DNA of 64,000 nt from positions 122,242 through 186,241 of the forward strand of contig JAFZFN010000035.1 of NCBI GenBank assembly GCA_017555875.1. Direction: 5' to 3'. The notes under the pieces are model-generated. The model saw nothing but the letters and a program-made list of their open reading frames with translations, made no database searches and was not told where the DNA came from. Positions within the stretch are counted from its first letter, which is position 1. Each line of letters opens with the position of its first letter. This stretch comes from Bacteroidaceae bacterium. GTDB lineage: Bacteria > Bacteroidota > Bacteroidia > Bacteroidales > Bacteroidaceae. Shown piece by piece: positions 42,409-51,211 of this stretch. Both the position numbers and the translations under genes were made by a program.

Positions 42409-43740
42409 ATGAACAGAAAGGACTTTGAGATAATGGCACCCGTAGGCTCACGCGAGTCGCTGGCCGCTGCCATCAACGCTGGCGCCGACAGCATCTACTT
42501 CGGCATCGAGAACCTCAACATGCGCGCCCGCTCGGCCAACACCTTCACCATCGATGACCTGCGCGAGATAGCGGCCACATGTGACGAGCATGGCGTGAAG
42601 AGCTACCTCACCATCAACACCATCATCTATGACGAAGACATCGCCCTCATGCGCACCATCGTGGATGCCGCACACGAGGCAGGCATATCGGCCGTCATCG
42701 CTGCCGACGTGGCCGTGATGGACTACTGCAACCGCGTGGGGCAAGAGGTGCACCTCTCCACACAGCTCAACATCAGCAATGCCGAGGCGCTCAAGTTCTA
42801 TGCCCGCTTTGCCGACGTCGTGGTGCTGGCACGCGAGCTCAACCTCAAACAGGTGGCAGCCATCTACAAGACCATCGAGGAGGAGCACATCTGCGGACCG
42901 CGAGGCGAGCTCATCCGCATCGAGATGTTCTGCCACGGAGCACTCTGCATGGCCGTGTCGGGCAAGTGCTACCTCAGCCTCCACGAGCTGGGCGCATCGG
43001 CCAACCGCGGAGCATGCATGCAGGTATGCCGCAGAGGCTATGAGGTAAGAAGAGTGGATAATGATAACACATCAGTCACCCCCTCAATAGAGGGAGGGGG
43101 CCAGGGGGGTGGGTCCTCCACCTACCTGCTCAACGACAAGGAGAGCACCATCGAGCTGGAGGTCGACAATAAATATGTAATGTCGCCCAAGGACCTCAAG
43201 ACCATACGCTTCATGGACGAGATGATCGAGGCTGGCGTGCGCGTGTTCAAGATCGAGGGACGTGCCCGCGGACCCGAATATGTGAAGACCGTCGTGGAGT
43301 GTTACCGCGAAGCCATCGAGAGCTATCTCGAAGGCTCCTTCACCGAGGAGAAGAAGGACCAGTGGGACGAGCGCCTGCGCACCGTCTTCAACCGCGGCTT
43401 CTGGAACGGCTACTACCTGGGCCAGCGACTTGGTGAATGGACCCGCCACTACGGCTCCAACGCCACCGAGCGCAAGGTCTATGCCGGCAAGGGCATACGC
43501 TACTTCTCCAACATCGGCGTGGCCGAGTTTCTCGTCGAGGCTGCCGAGCTGCACGTGGGCGACAAGCTCCTCATCACGGGCCACACCACGGGAGCCATGT
43601 ACGTGACGCTCGACGAAGCACGCGTCAATCTCAAGCCCGTCGACACCGTGAAGAAGGGAGCCCACGTGTCGTTCAAGGTACCCGACCGCATACGCCCCAA
43701 CGACAAGCTCTACATCATGCGCCCCACAGGGATTGAATAA
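42409..43740 (+). CDS. U32-family peptidase / tRNA hydroxylation-type protein with in-frame repeat insertion
   Basis: A 443-aa protein of the U32 family, whose members include collagenase-like peptidases (PrtC) and the TrhP/RlhA RNA-hydroxylation proteins. The N-terminal half has FEIMAPVGSRESLAAAINAG and the conserved block MFCHGALCMAVSGKCYLSLH with metal-cluster-type cysteines, followed by GACMQVCRR. Then a Gly/Ser/Thr-rich insert of about 30 residues (near 212-250), encoded at about 43045-43140, contains a GC-rich palindrome found elsewhere between genes. The sequence resumes at VDNKYVMSPKDLKTI and FKIEGRARGPEYVKTV, both family-typical. The insert makes the protein slightly longer than usual but keeps the frame. 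TrhP-like function in tRNA modification is more likely than proteolysis, by family knowledge. Confidence 0.9.
   Translation: MNRKDFEIMAPVGSRESLAAAINAGADSIYFGIENLNMRARSANTFTIDDLREIAATCDEHGVKSYLTINTIIYDEDIALMRTIVDAAHEAGISAVIAADVAVMDYCNRVGQEVHLSTQLNISNAEALKFYARFADVVVLARELNLKQVAAIYKTIEEEHICGPRGELIRIEMFCHGALCMAVSGKCYLSLHELGASANRGACMQVCRRGYEVRRVDNDNTSVTPSIEGGGQGGGSSTYLLNDKESTIELEVDNKYVMSPKDLKTIRFMDEMIEAGVRVFKIEGRARGPEYVKTVVECYREAIESYLEGSFTEEKKDQWDERLRTVFNRGFWNGYYLGQRLGEWTRHYGSNATERKVYAGKGIRYFSNIGVAEFLVEAAELHVGDKLLITGHTTGAMYVTLDEARVNLKPVDTVKKGAHVSFKVPDRIRPNDKLYIMRPTGIE
43073..43119. repeat. GC-rich palindrome repeat located inside the U32 gene
   Basis: CAGTCACCCCCTCAATAGAG and the flanking GGAGGGGG...GGGTCCTCC match, on one strand or the other, the intergenic copies at 2527-2558, 2656-2676, 4441-4470 and 13184-13214. 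Here it is translated as part of a Gly/Ser-rich loop. Confidence 0.75.
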
Positions 43741-43761
43741 GAGTGAAAAGCGAAGACGAAA

Positions 43762-46188
43762 ATGAAGCATCACCATAATTTCCCATTTCCCATTTTCAAT
43801 CTTCGATTCATCATGGCGATCGCGATTGCCACGATGCTGTGCCTGCCCCTCGCAGCACAGTACCATACCGTGAGCGGCTACGTGACCGACGCCTCGGCCG
43901 AGGAGACGATGATAGGCGCCACCGTGTATGACCACACCAGCGGCAGCGGCACGGTGACCAACACCTATGGATTCTACACACTCACACTGCCCGAGGGCAA
44001 GGTGGAGCTGACAGCCTCATACGTGGGATATGCCCAGCAGACACTCACGATGACCCTCACCACAGACACCACAGTCAACATCGCCCTGCACCCCCACTCG
44101 GCACTCGACGAGGTGACCATCGTGGGCAACCGACTGGACCTCGGGGTGAGCGGCTCGCAGATGAGCGCCGTAGACATCCCCGTGGCACAGATCAAGGCTG
44201 TGCCAGCCATGTTTGGCGAGACCGACGTGCTCAAGGTGCTGCAGCTGCTGCCAGGCGTGCAGAGCGGCACCGAGGGCTCAGCAGGCCTCTACGTGCGAGG
44301 AGGTAGCCCCGACGAGAACCTCATGCTCATCGACGGAGTGCCCGTGTACAATGTGAACCACATGTTTGGCTTCTTCTCGGCCTTCAATGCCGACGCCATC
44401 AAGAACGTCACCCTCTACAAAGGCAGCTTCCCCGCGCACTATGCCGGACGACTGTCGTCCGTGGTGGACGTACGCATGAAGGAGGGCGACATGCAGCACT
44501 ACCATGGCAACATCCACATAGGAGCCGTATCGTCGAAGTTCAGCCTCGAAGGACCCCTGTGGAGGGGCAAGACCTCGTTCAACATCTCGGGCCGACGCAC
44601 CTACTCGGACCTCATGACCAATGCCGCCCTGTGGTATGTGGCCAACATCGAAGAGGAGAACACCAACTATGGCGCAGGCTACTACTTCTACGACCTCAAC
44701 GTGAAGGTCAACCACAAGTTCTCTGACCGTGACCGCCTCTACCTGAGCTACTACTCGGGCGACGATGAGGTGTACTTCTCATTCAAGGAGAAGGACACAC
44801 AGCAGCAGACCAGCACCGCCAAGCTCGGCTGGCAGTGGGGCAATGTGGTCACTGCCGCACGATGGAACCACGTCATCACACCACAGATGTTTCTCGACGC
44901 ATCGGTCAGCTACACCCAGTACCGACACAAGATAGGCATGGGATTCACCGAGCTGGACAAGACCATCGACCACACCTACAAGGCACAGCTCGACATGAAA
45001 TCGGGCATCTACGACAAGAGCATGAAGACCGAGCTGCACTATAGCCCCACACCGCAGCACGACATGCGCATGGGCATGGCCTACACCCACCACACCTTCC
45101 GCCCCGACGTGATGACCATGAACGAGCGACGAGAGGACAAGGAGAACCACTCGCAGATAGGCGAGCCCGACATCCTCGCCCACGAGACACAGCTCTACGC
45201 TGAAGACAACATGACCCTGGGCCATGCCATGAAGATGAACGTGGGGCTCAACTACTCCACCTTCACCGTGGGAGGCAGGTTCTATCATGCCCTGGAGCCA
45301 CGCCTCAGCAGTCGCCTGCTGCTCACCGACGACCTCTCGCTCAAGGCGGGATATGCCTACATGACACAGTACGTACACCTGCTCTCAAACAGCAGCATCA
45401 GCCTGCCCACCGACCTCTGGGTGCCCGTCACCGAGACCATACTCCCCGAGCACGCCCATCAGGTGGCTGCCGGTGCCTACTACGAGCTGGAAGGGCTGTG
45501 CGACCTCTCCGTCGAAGGCTACTACAAGCACCTCACAGGCATCCTCGAATACCGCGAGGGCAGCTCCTTCATGACAGGCACCACCTCGTGGCAAGACAAG
45601 GTGGCCATGGGGCGCGGATGGGCCTACGGACTGGAACTGATGGCACAGCGCTCCATAGGCGACTTCACGGGATGGATAGCCTACACGTGGGCCAAGAGCA
45701 TGCGACAGTTCGACCGCGAGGGACACCTCATCAACGACGGACGCCCCTTCCCCGCCAAGTATGACCGCCGCCACGATGTCAACATCACCGCCAGCTACAA
45801 GCTCACCGACCGCATCGACCTCTCGGCCACGTGGGTCTACGCCACAGGCAACTGCGCCACACTCATCACCCACCACTACGAAGGCCAGCCCCACGAGCCC
45901 TACGACTATGCAGGGCAGCTGGGCTACTATGAAGGGCGCAACAACTACCGCATGGAGCCCTACCATCGCATGGACCTCTCGGTGAACTTCCACAAGCCCT
46001 TCAAGCGCAACCCCAGCATGGTGCGCACCCTCAACATCAGCGTCTACAACGTGTACAACAACATGAACCCCTTCATGGTGTACCTCTACGAAGGCTACGA
46101 CTGGAAAGCCGACCGCTACTACAAACAACTGCGCAAGGTGACCATCTTCCCTATCATACCCACGATAAGCTATGGCATTCGATTTTAG
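43762..46188 (+). CDS. TonB-dependent outer-membrane receptor with carboxypeptidase-like N-terminal domain
   Basis: An 808-aa outer-membrane protein. The signal peptide (about residues 1-32) has an unusual start HNFPFPIFNLRF, encoded by AT-rich filler (43777-43801), followed by a normal hydrophobic core (IMAIAIATMLCLPLAAQ). A carboxypeptidase D-like regulatory domain spans 33-115 (VSGYVTDASAEETMIGATVY). The TonB plug spans about 125-240, with SAGLYVRGGSPDENLMLIDG and VYNVNHMFGFFSAF. The 22-strand barrel spans about 245-808. It lacks the longer STN domain. The next gene, a DUF4249 lipoprotein, is its usual partner. The cargo is unknown; this subgroup is not the SusC type. Confidence 0.93.
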   Translation: MKHHHNFPFPIFNLRFIMAIAIATMLCLPLAAQYHTVSGYVTDASAEETMIGATVYDHTSGSGTVTNTYGFYTLTLPEGKVELTASYVGYAQQTLTMTLTTDTTVNIALHPHSALDEVTIVGNRLDLGVSGSQMSAVDIPVAQIKAVPAMFGETDVLKVLQLLPGVQSGTEGSAGLYVRGGSPDENLMLIDGVPVYNVNHMFGFFSAFNADAIKNVTLYKGSFPAHYAGRLSSVVDVRMKEGDMQHYHGNIHIGAVSSKFSLEGPLWRGKTSFNISGRRTYSDLMTNAALWYVANIEEENTNYGAGYYFYDLNVKVNHKFSDRDRLYLSYYSGDDEVYFSFKEKDTQQQTSTAKLGWQWGNVVTAARWNHVITPQMFLDASVSYTQYRHKIGMGFTELDKTIDHTYKAQLDMKSGIYDKSMKTELHYSPTPQHDMRMGMAYTHHTFRPDVMTMNERREDKENHSQIGEPDILAHETQLYAEDNMTLGHAMKMNVGLNYSTFTVGGRFYHALEPRLSSRLLLTDDLSLKAGYAYMTQYVHLLSNSSISLPTDLWVPVTETILPEHAHQVAAGAYYELEGLCDLSVEGYYKHLTGILEYREGSSFMTGTTSWQDKVAMGRGWAYGLELMAQRSIGDFTGWIAYTWAKSMRQFDREGHLINDGRPFPAKYDRRHDVNITASYKLTDRIDLSATWVYATGNCATLITHHYEGQPHEPYDYAGQLGYYEGRNNYRMEPYHRMDLSVNFHKPFKRNPSMVRTLNISVYNVYNNMNPFMVYLYEGYDWKADRYYKQLRKVTIFPIIPTISYGIRF

Positions 46189-46353
46189 CAGAGGCTAAAT
46201 ATAATTATGAATTATAAATTTTGAATTATGAATTATGGGTTGTGCAAATTTGAATTTTCAATTTTCAGTTTTCAATTTTGAATTATGAGTTGCCATCCGG
46301 ATAGTACTTTACCCCCCAAACAAAGGCACACTAAGACAACGATAAGAACAACG
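46189..46353. repeat. AT-rich filler between the receptor and DUF4249 genes
   Basis: ATTATGAATTATAAATT units, then TTTTCAATTTTCAG units (46250-46285). The same type of sequence continues inside the next gene's signal-peptide region. Confidence 0.6.
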
Positions 46354-47508
46354 ATGACAAAACATTCTAATAATTTTCAATTTTTAATTTTCAATTTTCA
46401 ACTCATCATTGTGCTCGCGAGCACAATGATGTTCACCTCCTGCATCAACGACATCCCCTACGATGCTGAGATGGGCGCTCCCAAGCTTGTGCTCAATGCC
46501 CTGCTCCTACCCGACAGCACCCTCAGCGCCATGGTGAGCCGCACCTCCCACTTCCTCGATGTCGAGGAGCCGCAGCGACTGGCCGATGCCACCGTCACCG
46601 CCACCATCGACGACACACCCTGCGCCCTCACCTATGACTCCCACACACAACGCTACCTCAGCTCCCACACCCTCAGCGAAGGCGACAGGGTCACCCTCAC
46701 CGCCACCCATCCCCTCGGCACAGCTACAGCCTCACAACAGGTAGCGCGAGCCATACCCCTCACCATCACCGACATCTCCACACAGCCCTTCAGCAACCCT
46801 GGAGACCCTGTGAGCCTGCTCATGCTCAACGATGTGGACAGTGCCCTACTCGTAAGCCTCCGCATCGACGACCCTGCCGACGAGCACAACTACTACCGAC
46901 TGACAATAGACTACACAGGCACCTATGAGGTGATGTGGAGCGACAACATATACCATGCCCCCACCGCCCTCGACGCAAGCATGGAGAGCACTTCCACGAC
47001 AATCACCGAGACATTCTACCCCCACTACCTGCTCACCGAGAGCAGCACACGCCTGCTCATTGACAGCGAGAGCGCATCGCAGCTCATGGGGAGCCTGCTC
47101 TACATGTCCTCGACCAACTCATTCATCTTCTCCGACGAGCAGCTGCGCGACAAGGAGGGGCATCCCATCGTGGACCTCCTCATGCTAATGGAGTCGCCCA
47201 GCCGAAGCTCCATGTATGACCCCGAGAGCGGATGGGACGACACAGACATATGGGGCGACGAGGACTACATCTTCCCCTCCGACACCGTGAGCCACGCCAC
47301 CTACCACTACCACTTCCTGCTCGAGAGCTTCAGCGAAGACTACTACCGATACCTGCAGACCGTGGCCTCCTACGAGATGCTCGGTGGCGCCTTCGTGGGC
47401 GAGCCCACCCCCATACACAGCAACGTCAGTGGCGGACTAGGCATCGTGGGCAGCTATGCCCCCGCACCATGGGTCGGCGACTCTCTGCGAGCATCGCTCA
47501 CGCGATAG
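46354..47508 (+). CDS. DUF4249 outer-membrane lipoprotein
   Basis: A 384-aa lipoprotein. The start MTKHSNNFQFLIFNFQL is followed by IIVLASTMMFTSC, with lipobox Cys at about residue 30. The NNFQFLIFNFQ part is encoded by AATTTTCAATTTTTAATTTT-type filler. The mature N-terminus INDIPYDAEMGAPKLVLNAL is typical of DUF4249 proteins, which sit next to TonB receptors in Bacteroidetes and are thought to be surface partners of them. A longer frame from 46285 is possible but adds a charged non-signal extension. The rest is beta-rich, with no catalytic motif. It follows the receptor gene by 165 bp. Confidence 0.88.
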   Translation: MTKHSNNFQFLIFNFQLIIVLASTMMFTSCINDIPYDAEMGAPKLVLNALLLPDSTLSAMVSRTSHFLDVEEPQRLADATVTATIDDTPCALTYDSHTQRYLSSHTLSEGDRVTLTATHPLGTATASQQVARAIPLTITDISTQPFSNPGDPVSLLMLNDVDSALLVSLRIDDPADEHNYYRLTIDYTGTYEVMWSDNIYHAPTALDASMESTSTTITETFYPHYLLTESSTRLLIDSESASQLMGSLLYMSSTNSFIFSDEQLRDKEGHPIVDLLMLMESPSRSSMYDPESGWDDTDIWGDEDYIFPSDTVSHATYHYHFLLESFSEDYYRYLQTVASYEMLGGAFVGEPTPIHSNVSGGLGIVGSYAPAPWVGDSLRASLTR

Positions 47509-47526
47509 GAGGTAGCTGAGTTAGAT

Positions 47527-47596
47527 GAGTCATCTGAGTTTCTGAGTCATCTGAGTTTCTAAGTCATCTGAGTTCTCAGAGTCATCCGAGTCCTCT
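47527..47596. repeat. Four degenerate copies of a 17-bp unit
   Basis: GAGTCATCTGAGTTTCT at 47527 and 47544, AAGTCATCTGAGTTCTC at 47561, GAGTCATCCGAGTCCTC at 47579. It lies between the DUF4249 gene and the TamB-like gene. Confidence 0.8.
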
Positions 47597-47646
47597 GACT
47601 TCCTCCACCCCGAACAATCCCCCGCCCATCGTCGTTTACGACTGGT

Positions 47647-50600
47647 ATGAGCACCCATCGTCGTAGACCCCTGCGATGGCTAGGACTGATAGCCCTCGGC
47701 CTCGTGCTGCTGCCCATCACCGTGGGAGGCCTGCTCTATGTCCCCTACATACAGGGCCTGGCGGTGGAGTGGCTTGCAGCCCGACTGACCCTGCACACGG
47801 GCATCGAGGTGAGTGTGGGCACACTGAGGATACGGCCACCTCTGCGCATCGTGGCGAGCGACATCCACGTAGGGCCATCGCTCCACATCGAATCCATCAA
47901 AGGACATCTGCCGCTGCGCCCCCTCATGCAAGGAACCATAAGCGCCAGCCACATCGACATCCGAGGCGTCGATCTCCACAGTGTCGACCAAGACAAGCCT
48001 GCTGATGTCACGCTGGCTCATGCTGAGGTAACGGGCATCGCCTACAGCCACGCTGAACGCAAGCTTCGTGTCAGCTCCATCGCACTCACCGAGGCAGACA
48101 TAAGCCTCACAAAACCGCATAGCCCCACCACAAAGGACGGACAGACGAGTTGGCTACCCTTCGCTCTAGAGATAGATGAACTACGCCTCCTTCGCTCTGC
48201 TGCTCATTACACCGCTCCACAGATGGCACTGGAGGCACGAGCAGAGACGCTGACATTGCGCACCATCGCCACCGACACACTGCAAAGGGTAGCACTGGGA
48301 GACATAGCGCTGGGAGGAGCCACGATTGCACTCACCCGCGAAGGCTCTCCGAGATGGGAGGCGACCCATATGGCAGCGCAAGCCACCGACATTCACTATG
48401 CCCCAAACGACGTCAAGGGGCAAGGGGTCAGACTGACACTGATCGGGTCGCACGGAGTAGAGCTACAGGCAGAGGCCTCGACATGCACATGGGATGAAGG
48501 ACAGCTCAGCATACCCAGCTACACCCTCCGTACCCAGCACTCTGTCCTCAGCGGACATCTGCTCCTATCGCCCCGAGACATAGCTAACAGACTCATCGAC
48601 TGCGAGGCTACTCTGAGCATGGGCTACCCCGACGCTGCATTGCTGATGAGGAGCATAAAGTCACTCCCCACGGAGCTGGCACACCTCTACCCTACCGAGA
48701 CACTCAGCGTGCATGCCGCACTGAGAGGCACGGCAGAGCATCTGCAGCTATCAGCATGCAGGGTATCCATGCCTTCAACCCTCGACATTGCTCTAGAGGG
48801 TACGCTACGCCACATAGGACACCCTCGACAGCAAGAGCTGCAGCTCCGATGGTCGGCGTCTACAGATCGTCTCGATGGTCTAGAACAACTCATAGCAACA
48901 GAAGACATAGACATAGACATCGCCATACCCCACCCCATCGCATACGAAGGCATGTTACACTACACCCCCGACACGATGTACACACAATGCCTATTTGCTC
49001 TCGACAAGGGCACAGCATACGCCGAGGCCAGCTATCGCCCCGACAGCCAGACCTATGCTCTAAGCGTCAAGACCGACTCGCTCGACCTGAGACAGATACT
49101 CCCCCATGGCGATGCGAGCACAGCAACCCTGCAGGTGGAGTTGCGGGGACACGGGCTGGATTGGTCAGATGAGCACTTCACGCTCCACAGCAAGCTACAC
49201 CTCGACGCCCTGCGATGGAGGGAGCACTCCTTCACTGAGGCCGATGCAGAGATAAGCATTGTGCACAACCAGCTTGCTGCCCGAGCCGAATGTCATGACT
49301 CACTGATGAAGTGGACTGTTGCCGCTACAGTGGAGCATAGCGATGAGGAGCTACACGCAGACCTCTACGCCCACATCGCTGAGCTCCACCTGCAACCCTT
49401 GCGACTGACAGGCAAACCTCTGTCTCCAACGCTCAAGTGTCACACCACACTACACATCGACTCGACCCAAAGATACCAGCTACAAGGCGGGCTCACCGAC
49501 ATTGCACTCACCACATCCGATGATACCCTACACCTGCAGCCCATCACCTTCGATGCACTGTATACCCACGACACAGCCCTGCTCAACCTCCACACTGGAG
49601 GCATAGCCACATCGGGGCTCAAGAGTTCGGCCATTGCCGTGACCATCAGCCATACCAACAGAAAGACATGCGCACGGCTACACTCCACCGCCATCACATG
49701 GCAAACCCCACAGGTCGCTCTCAGCGGCAAGGCAAGCGCTACGGTGCAATGGCAGGACAAGTTGAGCCAAGAGACACTATCGGGCAAGCTACAGATAGAG
49801 TCCCTGCAAGGTAGCATACCCACCTACGGCATCGAGCTACACACTGCTGACACCCTATCGATACCCTTCGACAAGGGGGCACTCACCCTCGCCAGCACCC
49901 CTCTCCATACAAATAGCGGACAAGCTCTGCTACTGGAAGGACAAGTATCACACCTCGAGAATACTCCCCACCTGCTACTGCGCCTAAGCGCCCAGAGCGC
50001 AAACTTATTGAGCTCCACACCCACAAAGAAAGCCATGCTCTATGGAGACGCAATCATCGATGGTGAGGTCACACTGAGCGGTCCATTCAACAGCTTGATG
50101 CTCAGCGGAGAGCTGGCATTGCGAGACGCATCATCTCTTCACTACACCTACAAGAAGGCTATCCTCACGACCAACAACCAGCTGGGCAACATAGCCACTT
50201 TTGTCGGCTGGGCAACAGACTCTGTCACGACACCTCCTACACGGAGCAAGCGCACGACAAGCTCCTTTGCCATGGATCTCGCGATTGCCATAGCCCCCAC
50301 CGCCAAGCTGGAGGTAGCCTTTGGCACCAGCATGCAAAACCTCATTGCAGTGCAAGGGGGAGGCACACTGACACTGCAGTACTCCACTAGGGACGGCATG
50401 CGCCTTATAGGACGATACGTCATCGAGACAGGTGACCTCTCCCTCAACATACCCCTCCTCCACACAAACCACATGAGCATACGCCCTGGGAGTAGCATCA
50501 CATGGGCTGGCAAACCCTCGAATCCCTTGCTAGACATCACTGCAGAGGAACACATCCGCGCCTCGGTCACCCTTGACGGAGAGACCGAGTCTGTGCTCTT

Positions 50601-51165
50601 CACCACAGGACTATCCGTCACCGACACGATGGATAAGCTGAACATACACTTCACGCTCTCGGCCCCAGAGAACGTGACGATGCAAAACACGCTGACCACC
50701 CTATCTGCCGAGGAGAAAGGCAAGCTAGCCATAGCGCTACTGACCACAGGGCTCTACCTCGGCGAAGGAGGCAAGGGCAACCTCATGAACACTGCACTCA
50801 TGAGCCTCCTGCAGACACAGCTCGACAATATCTCACGCGATGCCTTCCACACGGTCGATGTAAGCATTGCCATAGAACCCCTAACAGATGGAGTCAGCGG
50901 CATAAGCACACGCACCAACTACTCCTTCAGTTTGGCCAAACGGCTATGGGACGATCGCATACGCATCATCATAGGAGGGCGCGTCACTGCCAACAACGAG
51001 CAACTTGAGAGCGATGGTGTCATCGACAACATCAGCATCGAGTGGCGCATATCGCCCATAGGGAACCAGTACCTGCGCATCTTCTACGACAAACGCTACG
51101 AAAGCATCCTCGAAGGCGAGATCCGCGAGGCGGGTGTGGGCTATGTGTATAGGAGGAGTTTTTAG
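47647..51165 (+). CDS. tamB: TamB-like translocation and assembly module protein (DUF490)
   Basis: A 1172-aa periplasm-spanning protein anchored by one N-terminal helix (about residues 14-36, LIALGLVLLPITVGGLLYVP). The middle (about 45-900) is a long run of beta-strand repeats as in AsmA/TamB proteins, which form a hydrophobic groove thought to move phospholipids and help outer-membrane protein assembly. The last 350 residues match the TamB C-terminal domain (LNIPLLHTNHMSIRPGSSIT; ITAEEHIRASVTLDGETESV; ISIEWRISPIGNQYLRIFYD). The TamL-type gene follows after 46 bp, giving the known TamB-TamL pair. Assignment is from position, size and the C-terminal pattern. Confidence 0.87.
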   Translation: MSTHRRRPLRWLGLIALGLVLLPITVGGLLYVPYIQGLAVEWLAARLTLHTGIEVSVGTLRIRPPLRIVASDIHVGPSLHIESIKGHLPLRPLMQGTISASHIDIRGVDLHSVDQDKPADVTLAHAEVTGIAYSHAERKLRVSSIALTEADISLTKPHSPTTKDGQTSWLPFALEIDELRLLRSAAHYTAPQMALEARAETLTLRTIATDTLQRVALGDIALGGATIALTREGSPRWEATHMAAQATDIHYAPNDVKGQGVRLTLIGSHGVELQAEASTCTWDEGQLSIPSYTLRTQHSVLSGHLLLSPRDIANRLIDCEATLSMGYPDAALLMRSIKSLPTELAHLYPTETLSVHAALRGTAEHLQLSACRVSMPSTLDIALEGTLRHIGHPRQQELQLRWSASTDRLDGLEQLIATEDIDIDIAIPHPIAYEGMLHYTPDTMYTQCLFALDKGTAYAEASYRPDSQTYALSVKTDSLDLRQILPHGDASTATLQVELRGHGLDWSDEHFTLHSKLHLDALRWREHSFTEADAEISIVHNQLAARAECHDSLMKWTVAATVEHSDEELHADLYAHIAELHLQPLRLTGKPLSPTLKCHTTLHIDSTQRYQLQGGLTDIALTTSDDTLHLQPITFDALYTHDTALLNLHTGGIATSGLKSSAIAVTISHTNRKTCARLHSTAITWQTPQVALSGKASATVQWQDKLSQETLSGKLQIESLQGSIPTYGIELHTADTLSIPFDKGALTLASTPLHTNSGQALLLEGQVSHLENTPHLLLRLSAQSANLLSSTPTKKAMLYGDAIIDGEVTLSGPFNSLMLSGELALRDASSLHYTYKKAILTTNNQLGNIATFVGWATDSVTTPPTRSKRTTSSFAMDLAIAIAPTAKLEVAFGTSMQNLIAVQGGGTLTLQYSTRDGMRLIGRYVIETGDLSLNIPLLHTNHMSIRPGSSITWAGKPSNPLLDITAEEHIRASVTLDGETESVLFTTGLSVTDTMDKLNIHFTLSAPENVTMQNTLTTLSAEEKGKLAIALLTTGLYLGEGGKGNLMNTALMSLLQTQLDNISRDAFHTVDVSIAIEPLTDGVSGISTRTNYSFSLAKRLWDDRIRIIIGGRVTANNEQLESDGVIDNISIEWRISPIGNQYLRIFYDKRYESILEGEIREAGVGYVYRRSF

Positions 51166-51211
51166 AATTAGGAATTAGGAGTTAGGAATTGCTAATTACG
51201 AATTGTGAATT

